Assembly (NCBI GenBank): GCA_029783825.1
Contig: JAREIK010000375.1
Coordinates: 526,581-590,580, forward strand
Source: Sapria himalayana
Taxonomy: Eukaryota; Streptophyta; Magnoliopsida; Malpighiales; Rafflesiaceae
DNA length: 64,000 bases
Direction of reading: 5' to 3'
Positions 27,729 through 40,122 of this stretch are shown here, piece by piece (position 1 is the stretch's first letter; the number at the start of each line of letters is the position of its first letter). Below the pieces are notes generated by a model. It saw only the letters and a program-made list of their open reading frames with translations, did not search any database and had not been told where the DNA came from. A program made the position numbers and the translations under genes.

Positions 27729-30244
27729 GATTTAAGATCGCCTTTATCACATATATGTAAATTTATATGCCATGTATATAATTTATAAAATCCACATATA
27801 AATATATACATCATATATAATAACATCAATATAATAATATATATTTATAGATTTGCATACATATTTTCATATGCATATATACATATGATGTGTGTATGTG
27901 TATAAATGCATTAAATTTGCAATACACACACACACACACACACAATGTATATTAATTTAGTTTTATGATGATGTTTTGCAATGTAAGTGGTGATTGAAGG
28001 AATCTTGAACATTATCCAATACATTTGATGCAGGGATAATACTATTTGATATATTTTCAATGATAATTACTTGATATTTGTTAGAATATTTTTGATCGAC
28101 ACTAAAATTTTCCATTAAATGTCATGAAAATCTAACATTTTTTACTATTTTGTTTGAAATGTGATAAATATTCATGATTTTTTATCATTTTATATTTGTT
28201 TATATTTTTTTATATTTTTTATATAATGATGATTTATTTTCAAATCGTTTTAAGACAACTTTTTATGACTTCAATTATTTATGAATATTTTTTTATTTTT
28301 TAAAAATTTTACAACATGTTCATATTTTAGTTTTATATACCATATGTAAATCATTAAAAGTGTACTTTGTTTATCTTTTTACTAGCAAGTGTAACAAGAG
28401 TTTTTTCTCGTATTCAAAATGAACAATAATTTGTGGACATATAAAAAAAATATCTATATTTTTATTTTGATGGAGTAGGATTGATTTTATGATGTCAAAT
28501 ATCAATGAATTGTTTTGGAATTATAATAAAAAAAATCAAGTGTCATAAAACAAATGTTAACATATATCAAAATAAATCATATATCATTTAAACTCATATA
28601 TCATTAAACAAATGTTTGATATTATTTAATATTATTGAAAATTATCAATTTGTATAAAAATCCAACAAATAAAATTGAAGATCATTGATATGTGGGGAAA
28701 AGTCAACTATGGGTGGATGAAGATTCATCTTGCTTGCTCTTTCATTTGAGAGCTCCTCTTGCACATTTATAAAAGAGATTTTTTTTCATTTTTTTATCAT
28801 TCATATCTTAAGTGTTATTAGTTTGTATTTTATTTTATTGTTTATTTTTTTCATTATTTCTTATAAATTTTCTATTTCAAATCATTTGAGGTATGTTTTA
28901 TTTTTGTAAGACCAACACATATAATTTAATCATGAACTATAAAAAATATGTTAACATATCTTACATATTTATTAAAAATGATTGAAATTTTTCAAAAAAA
29001 TTCATATGCGATAATAAATAGACGTATCATTAATAAAATTTGAATGTGATTAAAAAACATAGACTTGTCATCAAATGCTACCAACATATTTAATCCTTCT
29101 CAAATAATACTAAGAGAATCAATGAATTTTGCTCATTGAAAGCATATCATATATTATTAAAAAAATTCATAATATCATTAAAACTAAATAGATTAAATAC
29201 AAAAAAAATTATCAGTAGATTTCATTAAATATACATTTTAAAAAGACATCATATAACATTGAATATGTCAGGATGTACAATAATGTATTAATGTTATTTG
29301 ATTCATGGAATATATAAACTTAAGTCATTATATCTTAATATATGAATATATTCATTTTTTATAAATGAATAATTTGTTATCATCGTTTTTGTTCTAGATA
29401 TGAATATGAATTAATTCAAATTAGTTAGAGGTAAGTGATAAGTTAGAGCTATAAGAATAACTTGTTAAAATACTTAGACATCAATTATTGCTCTACTTTT
29501 TTAGAGGATATGAAGAATCTACATGCATTGACTTTTTAAAAATTATATAAAATTTTGTTCATGATATATAAAATGTTTCATGATTTTCTGATCTTTACTG
29601 TGTTTATTGTATATTAAATTCGATCATATTTATGATTGTTAATATTATTTTAGATAGGAAAATCAAATAACAATCAATATTAATGAAAATTTGTTATGAT
29701 AGAAAGATTAATATAATACATAGATGAGTCTTCAGGATCAAATTCCTACATTGCAACATAATATATTTGATGATGTATATGATAAAATTTAAAGTTGTAT
29801 AGATCATAATAGATAGAATGAAAATGATCTTATAATTTTTATCATTTTATGACTTAATGATTTGTAATATTTTTTATGTTTTAGTTTTATTTTGAAAGAT
29901 TATACTACCATTTTTTTATTTAATAAGTATTAATTATAATATTAAATTAAAAATTTTTTTTAATGTTATTTAATTTTTTAAATTCATAATTTTAAATTTT
30001 TTATATACTAGCTAAGTATGTATATATTTGTATTTACATTATGTATACATGTATATACACAATAATTTCTATCTATATACAATGTGTATATGTATATATT
30101 CAATATGAGTATATATACACATTGTATGTACATTTTATATACATTATGTATGTATTTTGCATATTGTAATACACAATAATTATATTATGTGTATATATAG
30201 ATACACATAACAATTCACACTTCTATGTTATGTATAATATATTG
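27729..30244. other. AT-rich DNA without recognisable features
   Basis: I see no gene here. Contents are AT-rich single-copy-looking sequence, a short (CA)n run at about 27924-27943, and from 30005 to 30240 a stretch of alternating tatgta/tatac words with many short inverted repeats. Stops are dense in all frames. Confidence 0.6.
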
Positions 30245-30470
30245 ATATAATGCTGCCATCATTCTCAGCACTTGCCACCTGCACACACTGCCCAGGAAAC
30301 ATGGCCCACAGGGGTCCAGGGTCTAGGGACTGGGCCCTTATGAGGTGGATCAGGTGCCATGGCTAGGCCTTGAAGAGCACATGCCTAGCTCTCCTAGTTC
30401 AGACCTCGGTTATTCTGGGTTGGGTATGTGCTGGGCCAGGCAATAACCATTCTCATCACAAATGTTGGCA
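30245..30470. other. GC-rich island of unknown origin
   Basis: About 225 bases are clearly GC-rich, with words such as ggcccacaggggtccagg and gctgggccaggc, inside DNA that is otherwise strongly AT-rich. No frame gives a recognisable protein, and no tRNA-like fold or known plant SINE feature was seen. It could be a fragment captured by a transposon, or an old insertion. The edges are abrupt on both sides. Confidence 0.6.
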
Positions 30471-31680
30471 AAGATTTTAACGAGAATTATCTAGAGTATC
30501 TTAATTTCTTTTTTCTTTTAAGTTTGAGGTGATTAATATATATACTATTCATTATATTTACTGCACTATTTTAATTTTTGAATTTTTTATTTCACTTGTA
30601 TCTAGTCTAGGTAGTGTAGTGCTTATATTGATGGCATACTCCAAACACTTTTACTTTTGTTCTTTAAAAAAACATCAAGTGTCTTCGGGCAGTCTCCAAC
30701 ATGTTAGCTGAAATGATGGTGGTGGTGGTGGCATTATCACTTTTATTTCCCCCACTTTGATATCATTTTCATAAATATAAATACATGCATTTCGGTGTCT
30801 CATTCCTAATGCAACCAAACTTGTCAAAGAGACCAAGTATAATGCCACACGGAAGAATAATTACATAATGAATATTTATCTTCGAGAGCATGTTAGATTT
30901 ATAAGATAGAAAGCATGTTGTGATTGAATTAGCATCGAGGACATTGGAGATTATATTATTTTGTTTTGGCACTTGTTTTTTTGTTTTGTTTTGGAAGATA
31001 AAAATTCTATTTATCTGGGCATGTACTATTCTAAATTTCACCGGGCAACTTTTTAAAATTTTTATTTGTCAATTAGTTTTCTTAGAGTCTGAAGCCTGTG
31101 CATTTTGTTAATGATACTTGGTTTCTGCTTACCATGCAGAGTTGGATGTTATGACAGTGCAATACAAGGCCTCATATGCTAGCTCTTGTGGTGTGCTTAT
31201 CTTTCTTTTTAGAGTCATGTGGTGCATGACATTCACAGTATATGTACATATACCGAGTATATAAGTACGAATATACTTGGTATATACGTACGTATATACT
31301 GAGTATATACGTAGGTATATACTGAGTATGCACATAAGTGGGTGCATATATATATTTGTAGACATGTATATATAGTCATACATACACACCAATTTACACA
31401 CAGACACACTTTTGAATATATAATTAGTCAGGCTAGTCTGGTAATCATCGTGCATTGCTTACATATGCAATTAATAAAAGCAATGAATATTAGACTTTTC
31501 CTAAATCTTTGGTATGATATTTCTGGTCTAGGCCCGCCAGACAAATAGTTGTTGGTCTTAAAAATCTTAGTAATTGTATTGATATGCAATTATCACATTG
31601 TACAAAGAGAACGTATGAGTAAATAAGTTTTTTTGCTTTAAATTCTGCAATGATTTGTTCTAATTGCACTAGGTCTTAAA
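30471..31680. other. Intergenic or captured sequence, no gene recognised
   Basis: Composition is less AT-rich than the flanks. A pyrimidine-rich stretch ending in taccatgcag near 31140 resembles a plant 3' splice site, but no exon could be matched. Between 31240 and 31330 lie short palindromic tatac repeats, including a perfect 20-base palindrome at 31280-31299 with half-site gtatatacgt. Confidence 0.45.
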
Positions 31681-31689
31681 ATGATGATG

Positions 31690-32210
31690 ATGATGATGCT
31701 CGTGTAGTGTCGTGTAATTCTGGTCCAAGAGGAATATCGGGTCCTATTTTGGGAGAAGCAGTTTGCCACCTCGTCAAAAATTTGCTCAATCTCAAGTTCA
31801 TCAGTCGAGCATCATCGCCCGCCATACTTTTATTATTAGCAGCAGCAGTAGCGGCAGCGGTGGCAGCGATGGCAGCAGTAGTAGTGGTGGCAGCAATGAC
31901 GGTGGCGATATATACATATATACTGTAGTATTATATACTTATCAAAACATAACTTTTTTTTTATTTTGATTTGATTGAGTGGTTTAAATTTCTTACAGAT
32001 ATGGTACCGCATTGTTCCTTATACAAATCTTGTATAAGTGAAGGAATTTTTTACTAGACATGATGTGTCGTGACTCGGATAGCTTTGTCACAGCAGAAAA
32101 TTGGTGATCAGAGGAGCAGAGGGAGAGAAAGCAATATCAAAGAATGGATAGATTATACTTTATCCACTGTCGGTAGATACATTGATGAATATGATGTAAA
32201 AATATTTTAT
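31690..32210 (+). other. Exon-like stretch with Ser/Gly or Ala trinucleotide repeat, unrecognised
   Basis: Two higher-complexity open segments occur here. The first (to 31969) passes through an agc/ggc/gca repeat at about 31838-31910. Read in one frame this gives a Ser/Gly-rich run, in another an Ala/Val-rich run. The second (32070-32261) encodes a charged peptide containing SRGRESNIKEWIDYTLS. Neither matches a family I recognise. Their position just inside a CACTA end (32400-32980) would fit the 3' part of a CACTA gene or a captured host exon. No start, splice pair or stop could be assigned with confidence. Confidence 0.4.
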
Positions 32211-32394
32211 TATTTTTTTTATTTTAATTATGTAAAATATTGTATTAGAATAAGTTATTAAATGATTTTATTTTTTGTTAATTATAAATTATCATTTATA
32301 GTTTTTGTTTATATTCAATTTAATATAAAAATATTAAATTATTTAATTAAAAAATTTTAAAAATAAATTAAATTCTGAAAATAGTTTTGATATT

Positions 32395-32980
32395 AAAATA
32401 GCTAGGAGAAATTTCCTAGCTAATTTAGCAAATTTTTCCTAGGTAAATTTGCTAGCGAAAATTCCCCTTGTTAAATTAGCTAGGGAAAATTCTCTAGCTA
32501 ATTAAGCTAGGGAAAATTTCGTAGCTAATTAAGCTAGGGAAAATTTCGTAGCTAATTAAGCTAGGGAAAATTCCCTTGCTAATTTAGCTAGGGAATTTTC
32601 CCTAGCTAATTTAGATAGGGATATCTTTATTTATTAACAGATTTTCAGTCACTAAATTTATTTAGCTAGGGACTATTTCCATCGCTAATATTTAGCGATG
32701 AGCACTTTAGCTTGGGAAATCTTCCATCATTAATTTTCTTTAGCAATGGAAAATCTCATTTAGCTTGCTAATTTAGCGAATGAAATTATTTTTTTAGAAT
32801 GAGATTATTCCGTCACTAAATTTTTTGCTAGAGACACATTCATTTGCTAAATTTTAGCGAGAAGCACTTTAGATTGGGAACCAATCCATCAGTAATCCAT
32901 TGCTATATCCCATTTAGTTAAAAAAGATGCCCATTTAGCTAGGGAATTATGCCTAGCTATATGGGATTTTTCTTGTAGTG
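32395..32980. mobile_element. CACTA element end: subterminal repeats and terminus
   Basis: Direct and inverted copies of gctagggaaaattccctagc and ctaatttagc-type words fill 32395-32960, in the pattern of CACTA subterminal TNPA-binding repeats. The block ends with tttttcttgtagtg. Its complement is CACTACAAGAAAA, a typical plant CACTA terminal inverted repeat. The element lies to the left of 32980. Its other terminus was not found, so it is truncated or rearranged toward 24140. GATA array starts immediately after the terminus. Confidence 0.85.
32968..32980 (-). repeat. CACTA terminal inverted repeat (right end of the 24-33 kb element)
   Basis: The complement reads CACTACAAGAAAA. It is followed by tag, a possible 3-base target duplication, and then by GATA-type units. 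Confidence 0.85.
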
Positions 32981-33899
32981 TAGAAAGATAGTTAAATAGT
33001 CGGATAGATAGATGAATAGATAGAGATATATAGATAGATAGATAGATAGATAGGCAAATAGAAAGATATACCTATACACAAATAGGTAGATAGACTGATA
33101 GATAGATTGATAGATTGATAAACAGATAGATAAACTAACATACAAATTGTCAGATAGACAGAGATAGACAGATCAATAGATAGAAAGATAGATTTATAGA
33201 AAGATAAACATATAGATAGCGTAGAGATAGATAGATAAACAGACATATAGATAGATAGATAAATAGGCATATATATAGACAGACAGATAGGCAGATAGAT
33301 AGTTATTTAGATTTACATATAAATAGATAGATTGATTGATTGAGAAAGAAATAGATAGGAAAGTATATAGATAGATAACTAGATAGATAGACAGATAAAA
33401 TGATTGATAGATAGATAAATAAAAATATTGCCTGATAGAAAGATAGATAGATAGACAGATATATAGATAGATATATAGATAGATATATAGATAGATAACA
33501 GATAGATAGATAGATAGAAATATAGATAGATAGATAAAGATATACAAATTAATAGAAAGTCAGATAAAGATATTGAAAGATAGAAATATAGTCAAATTGA
33601 TAGATAGATAGATAGATAGATAAATAGGTAGAAAGATTGACATACAGATAGACAGATAGATAGATAGATAGATAGATAGTGAGATAGATAGACAGATAGA
33701 AAGATAGACAAATATATAGATAGACATTTCAACAAATCTATAGATAGATATATAGATAGATAGATAGATAGACATGTAGACAGATACATAAATAGTTAGT
33801 TAGACAGTTAGGCAGATAGGCACATAGGCAGTTAGATAAATAGACAGATAAATAGAAAGATAGATAGGTAGGTAGATGAATAGATAGATAGACATATAT
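32981..33899 (-). repeat. (GATA)n array, 0.9 kb, between two CACTA termini
   Basis: This is the same degenerate tetranucleotide family as 1957-24140 but reading GATA on +, so its orientation is reversed. It is bounded on the left by the CACTA end at 32980 and on the right by the CACTA-like start at 33900. Apparent reading frames on the minus strand are the Tyr-Leu-Ser-Ile artefact. Confidence 0.95.
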
Positions 33900-34220
33900 C
33901 ATTACAAAAAAAGCCAAAATAACTAGGGATATTTCCCTAGTTATTATAAGAAATTCTATCATTAAAATAGAATAGCAATGGATTTATGACGTAAATTATC
34001 CAAAGCTAAAGTGTTCATCACAAAATATTAATGGAAAAAAAAATTCCCTAGCAAATTTTTGAATTATAGAAATCCCTAGCTAATTATATTTTTTCCCTCT
34101 AATATTTTGATCATAATTAAGAGTAGTAATCAATATTTTTCTCCTAGATAGATATAGAAAATTCTCTATCTAAATTAGTGAGAGAAAATTCCCTAGCTAT
34201 TTTCATTCCAAATCTATTTT
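33900..34220. repeat. Left terminal and subterminal repeats of the composite CACTA block
   Basis: After the CATTACAAAAAAA edge come ctagggatatttccctag, ttccctagcaaa and tccctagctaat words, including short inverted pairs. They resemble the repeats at 32395-32960 more than those at 58500-58853. The similarity of the two ends flanking the 0.9-kb GATA island suggests related families. Confidence 0.7.
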
Positions 34221-34429
34221 CACAATTTAATTTTTTACAAAAATTTGATTACATCTTTTTAAATATTTATATTAAATTGAATAAAAACATATACTATAAC
34301 CCATTTTTTATAATTAACAAAAAGTAAAAGCAATTTAAAAATTATTCTGATACAATAGTTACATATTTAAAACAAAAAGATTACATAAGTATACAATCAT
34401 TTAAAAGTAAATCATCATCTTCTTCATTA
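34221..34429. other. AT-rich spacer inside the CACTA block
   Basis: This is AT-rich sequence between the subterminal repeats and the 3' end of the unit 1 TNPA-like pseudogene. I see no feature in it. Confidence 0.5.
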
Positions 34430-36292
34430 GCTAGTGCATTTGTGCTTGCTTCTCCTGCATGGTTTCTCTGCTAAAGGTTAGTATGCTATCTGCTATGTCA
34501 AGGCCATTAACTATGACTCTATATAAGACATTTGCTTTTGCATTGCATTCTTAACTTCTTTTATCTCATCATTCACTTCTTTTATTTCCTGCATTTTATC
34601 CTTCAAAATCGTATCTACTGATCCTTCTCTTTAATTTCTTTCTCCATAAATACAAATCATACATTTGTTTCTATGTCTAGCTCTTCGCTTGCCTCTTCCA
34701 CTAGTGTTATGATAGAGGAACTAGAAGCATGACTTCTAGAACAAAAATCCACTTTCTTCGAGCTGATGCTTTACACTCATTGCTTCTTCTTACCTTTTAT
34801 GCTCTTCAAAATAAAAAAAGATAATAATCACTTGGTTGAAGTCCCATAGAACTTTCAAATGACTGAGAAGTAGCTATCACACATTCCTCCATGAGGTCCT
34901 ATAATAAAATAGAATAAAATATTGTGCTAGATTTAAATAAAATAAATCAAATATTTTTCATTCCACACAACTTTTAAAATTTACTGCAGTATTCTAAAAG
35001 TTTATTAATATATCACATTCTTATAGCAATCAAATGAGAATTGTTGCCACCAAAATGCCAATCCACTTCTTCACATGCATCTTCCTGAAAATCACATAAA
35101 AATTAGGATTTTGGCCCAATTATCCAACACAATGTTTGTATTTATTATGTCAAAAAATAACATATGTTAGAAAATTTTCGCTAAAATTGTAAAACCATGC
35201 AAAGATAAAATTATGTGCACTATTAGGCCAACTGCTAAATATATAAATTTTAAAGTTATAAATTGTACCCAATCTCGAGCATACTCAATGCATGACTTTG
35301 ATCCTCTTGTGTGGCGAGACATTCATGTACCTGGTCTAGCTACTCAATCCATCAGTTTTTGCTAGCTATCTTTGATTTTTTCTTCACATCTAGTTCCTTC
35401 CAATACTTAAGCTACTCGGGCCACTCATCCTCAGGTATAAAATTAGGCCTAACTTTTAGAAATTTCAATTTATGAACAAAATCTAAGTACCATTCAACAA
35501 TTTTGCTCTCTCACAATGACTTTATTTGTCCATCAAATTGGAGTGCCCATGTACACTAATTTTATATATAGAAAATTCACAAAAAAATATATTAATAAAA
35601 AAGACAATTTTTTTATGCTTGAATAATAACCTACATAATAGTTAACTAATTAGATAATTAATTTTCAATGCTTTGTTTCTTTGTTTTTACCTAAAAGTCA
35701 TAAAAGTTAGTCTCTATTGTTGATTCAGAAACATTTTTCCACTATAATGCTTTGGAATCAACCATTTTATTAAAATAATTTGTAATTATAGCCAAGCACT
35801 TGTGAGATGGAATTAAACTATAAAAATAAATAATTAACATTAATAATAAGCAATTATAACTATATATAAAAACAATACCACTAAAAGTGACATCATAATA
35901 TTTATATTAAAATAATGTTTACATTTTTTATACCTCTCATCCATAATTTCTATTACTAACTTAGCACTGCCTGTAGATGAAGCCAGAACATTTAATGATG
36001 TCGATGGTGCTATAAATTAGAGAATAAATAATGGTGTAAAAATGTGGTGTAGAAGATGGTGATGGATTAGAAGTGTGTGCAGGAGGGACAATGGGTGGTG
36101 GCCTTATATTTGATAAAGGTGATGATAAAGGTGTCAATGATGGTGATGATGATGTTGATGGTGATGTTGAAGTCTGGATAGGGTGGGTATGAGATGGTAC
36201 TGGTTGTACAACACTACGTAAAATACTAGATGAATCTCATCCATTTATGCATCCACGTCCACCTCAACCATGCCCACGTCCTTTATACGGAC
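34430..36292 (-). pseudogene. TNPA-like (Transposase_24) pseudogene, unit 1
   Basis: This is the second gene of a CACTA element. The family (Ptta/En/Spm, PF03004) is thought to bind subterminal repeats. Read on minus, it begins with a Gly/Arg-rich start (GRGHG, then a stop, then GGRGC). A Pro/Ser-rich stretch encoded by many tca/cca/atc codons follows (about 36220-36000). Middle exons align with unit 2 (about 35720-35060). A GKKK-type segment lies near 34800. The C-terminal region near 34600 is Glu/Lys-rich with coiled-coil character (KMQEIKEVNDEIKEV). The ATG present in unit 2 is replaced here by a 12-base inverted repeat at 36270-36300. Several in-frame stops make it non-functional. Confidence 0.75.
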
Positions 36293-36300
36293 GTGGGCAT
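36270..36300. repeat. Perfect 12-base inverted repeat with 7-base loop
   Basis: Arm one (36270-36281, atgcccacgtcc) and arm two (36289-36300, ggacgtgggcat) are perfectly complementary around the loop tttatac. Unit 2 lacks the second arm and has the TNPA-like start codon at that place, so arm two looks like a local templated inversion in unit 1. Confidence 0.9.
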
Positions 36301-36464
36301 GCATTTTATAATGAACAAATAATAGAGATATAATTAAAACATAAATTGATATTGTATGATGAATAACCATGCATTTTAGAATAACACACACCAATGGATT
36401 TCGACAAAATATAGAAAGTCTTTGAAATTATAATATTCTAATAATATTATAACAATTTAATTAT

Positions 36465-39400
36465 CAGAATCACTATCACCTTCTTATGGATCTTTTGACA
36501 TTTCATCTGATTCTGATGGAAGTTCTAACTCATCTTCAGATATAAAATGATCATCTTCAAAATCTATTAGGCCACCATTTGAGTCACATAAGTTTTCTGG
36601 AACTTCATCTACATTCACAGGCTCAATATTAATTATGTCATCTTCTTGAAATGCCAATGCAATAGCTAAGTTTGCACTTCTTTGTTGAGATGTTGGTACT
36701 TCAAAATTTGATCGAGCTTTGATTTTTCAAATAGCCCACTAGTCACACTTATCATGAGATAAACTGGAATATGTATAATAATATACTTGAGTGGCTAGAA
36801 CTACCATAATAAATGGCTTATATCAATTAAATCTGCATTTCTGGATAACATCCACTAGCTTATAATCCAAATGAATCTTTGTACCAACATTTCGTGTAGG
36901 ATCAAACCACTCACATTTTAATAATACAATCCTATTATATTGGAGTCTAGGATCCTTTAACTCAATAACTTCTGCTAGTAGACCATAATAATCAATCTCA
37001 CTTACATTGTAACTTGAGCCTTTAATGCATACACCACTATTCATAGTTGCTTTAGAAGAACAATGCCCTTTTTTGTGAAATTTATATTCATTGACAAAAT
37101 ACCCAGGATAGGATGTCACATATCAAAATGGGCCTTTACTTAGATTCTGTATGAATTTCTTGGAATCTCCATTTTAATGATCATTTGTATATTTCATACA
37201 TTCAATAAATGATGTTAAAAAATATAAGATACTAATAAATCAAATTATTCAAAAAATTAAGGCTTAATAATTCTCACATAGTTCCTGACCAAATTCACAA
37301 ATTCTATTCTAGCATAGAATCGACCTTACGGCTAGGAATGGATGGTTTCCTTTATTTTAACTGCTCAATATAAACACTGCACAAATATAGACAGAGGGAG
37401 AATAATGGATTTTAATTTTTAATTATTACTATTCAAGACAAAATTATCTTATGATTAAACCTTCAATCATTTTGGGTATACATACTCAATATATGTTGCA
37501 ACCTCCTCACAATTAAGTAAAAGGTAGCCATGAGTTACTTTGTACTATTCATCTAACATACATCTTTTCTTTGCTCTTCCAAATACTTTTCTAGGGTGCT
37601 TGAAGATAGATAACTTGTCCTCAGATTCATATTCTTCTACCAGCACATGACCTTTATCATTCCGATGCATATTTATATTCTTTGTTTGATATGGTCCTCA
37701 AAAGAATAAGAACAAAAAATGATGCTTTTCTACATAATATGCATTACAAATTGAACCTTCAACTTTTGGCATGTTTCTAACATTCAATTTAAACTTACGA
37801 AAATGCCTACAACCATTTTGTTATGTTTCAATAAAATCAAATTACAATATTAATTTATGCTTGAAATAATAAAATACAATTACATATATTTATTTACCTC
37901 TCAAAAGGATACATACACCTGTATTACATTGGCCTGGCTATTCTTGCTTCATAAGCCAAATGGACCGGCAAATGCACCATTGAGTCAAAAAAGCTCAATG
38001 GGAATATTCATTCAAGCTTACAAAGAATGAGATGTATGTCATTCTCCAGTCTCACAATGTCATCTATTTTGATTGTGGTTGTGATTAGCTATTTGAAGAA
38101 CAAATTAAGTTTTGTAAGGACCTTCTAAACACATAGAAAAAGTATTTAACAAAAATAATTTGGTATTAATCTTTACATAAATACATGATAATCATGACTT
38201 TTCATTCTAAATAACCTAAGCTTCTTCATATCCACACATCTGCCAATATTTGACACATATCCATCATGGAATTTCAAAATTTTGACCCATACACATAATA
38301 TCTGTCTTGCCTTCTTATCAAGTCTGTAACAAGCTTTAGTTTATTTTTTTTGCAGCCTCATTCCATTTCAATTCAGGACACTGATAGCAATTATTTAACT
38401 CTTGTCTTGATTTTTTAGTGTCCTTTTTGTAAATTTATATTTACGCAGGGATGAAAACATTGTAAAACATATTTTTTTCAATATGTAATACACCCAAGTT
38501 ATGGAAAATTAAATTAGACCTTTAATAGGGCAAGTCCCAAAAAATACTATGTTTTCTCCATCCAAATATTTTTCATATTGGTCCATTAGTTCTAGTAGCA
38601 TCAATTTCAGTTACTTTTTTTAGACCCAAACTCTGAATCTTTGTCAAGATATCATCTCCTGGATGAATAGCTAGTGGAATTGTCGTCACTATTTAATTTT
38701 TTTGAAATGTAGTTCTATTTCTACGGAATGGAAGATTTGTAGGTAGAAACTTACAATGATTTTAAAACCATGACTATTTACCACTGAATTTGAGAGTGAA
38801 AGCTTTAGACTTATCAATGCAATTCGTGCATGCTAACCATCCTATAGTACTCCAACCATACAATATTGAATATGCAGAAAAATCACTTACCGTTACCATA
38901 AGGGCTACATGCATAATTACACTTTGCTTCTTTGAGATGTCATATTTATTCATGCCAATTTCCCACAAATGATTCAAATCTACTATAAGAACTGTAAGAA
39001 AACATCCAACATATATTTTGGATTTTTTGGCCATGGAACCAATATTGACAAAAACATATATTGCTCCGTCATACACAACCATGGAGGCAAATTCTAAGGT
39101 ATCACTATCATTGGCCATGTAGAATACTATTTTCTAGATTGACCAAATGGCTGAAAACCATCAGTGTAGAGACCCAATCTAACATTTCAACTTTCAGCAA
39201 GTGAATTTGATGGATGACATATTACCCCTTGTTCAACCTCATACTCAGAATGCCACCTCATATCATTTGCTGTAGTATTTGATGCATATAGTCTCTGCAA
39301 TCGAGGAATTAAAGAGAAGTAATACATATTCTTAAACGCAACTTTCATCTTCTTTCTCATTTCTACAATACGAGGAGCCTTTTTTAAGCGAGGATGATCT

Positions 39401-40122
39401 CAAAACTTAGATCTAATTAAATAACTATCACCATCCCAATATAACATATATCCATTAAAACAATAATCAAATTTTTCCACTGGTAGAACCATACCTCGTA
39501 ATAACTTCTTGGTACTGTAAAAGTTGTTTGTGACCAAATTATTATCCAAAACAATTTCTTTCATTAGTTCTATCACCTGATCAAATAATTTCTCAGACAT
39601 ATGATTTTTTGACTTCATGATAATAAGTCGAGCCACTAGTAACAATTGTGAATGTGTTTTACAATTAGGCCACAACCCATTATCTGCAGCTTTAAGCATA
39701 TCATAAAATTTCTAATCATCGGGATAATGTGGTTCATCCATGTAATCCATATTGAAGTTAACACCTTTATCTTCCATGACCATTCTATGGTATGTATTTG
39801 ATGCTTCTTCACTACATACATATGATTCAATACCCTCATTTTGGTCAATGTCAACAACCATTGTACTATTTCCTTGATATATCCAAACAATAATATTTGG
39901 TACAAAACCATATTTAGCCACATGGTATCTAATAGTGTTTACATCATGAAAAGAAATATTGAGACACTCGTGGTTATTATATGGACACTTAATTTTATCT
40001 CTGTCTTTCCATCTCGATTTACTACAAGCAAAGTTGATGAAAATTTTTAGCACACTCAAAAAATCTTTATTCAAAATTCCATTCATAATTCTTTTGTACA
40101 TCCACTGACAATCTGAACTCAT
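36465..40122 (-). pseudogene. TNP2-like CACTA transposase pseudogene, unit 1
   Basis: This is a near full-length but broken CACTA transposase. From its N-terminus on minus: a Transpos_assoc-type domain (40122-39880; MYKRIMNG, FINFAC, IKCPY, then HVAKYGFVPN); the segment before the catalytic core (39699-39400, with FYSTKKLLRGMVLPVEK); Transposase_21 (about 39400-38774; RWHSEYE, NVRLGLYTDGF, PFGQS, then WEIGMNKYDIS and YGWSTIG); DUF4218 (about 38105-37480; HLAYEARIA); DUF4216 (37119-36830; NSGVCIKGSSYN, KCEWFDPT); and an acidic tail to 36465. In-frame stops lie at 39714-39712, about 39399-39397, 39189-39187 (AES-stop-NVRLGL, expected Trp) and 39129-39127. A frameshift lies near 39000. The start is the first Met of the open frame. 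The unit 1 TNPA-like gene follows it. Confidence 0.88.

Noticed and set aside
27900..30240. Matrix attachment region or replication origin because of AT richness and inverted tatac words
   Set aside because: Low-complexity AT sequence is common throughout this window, and no specific motif distinguishes this part.
32981..33899. Possible membrane proteins on minus between the two CACTA ends
   Set aside because: It is pure GATA-type repeat. Hydrophobic residues come from TAT, CTA, TCT and ATC codons.
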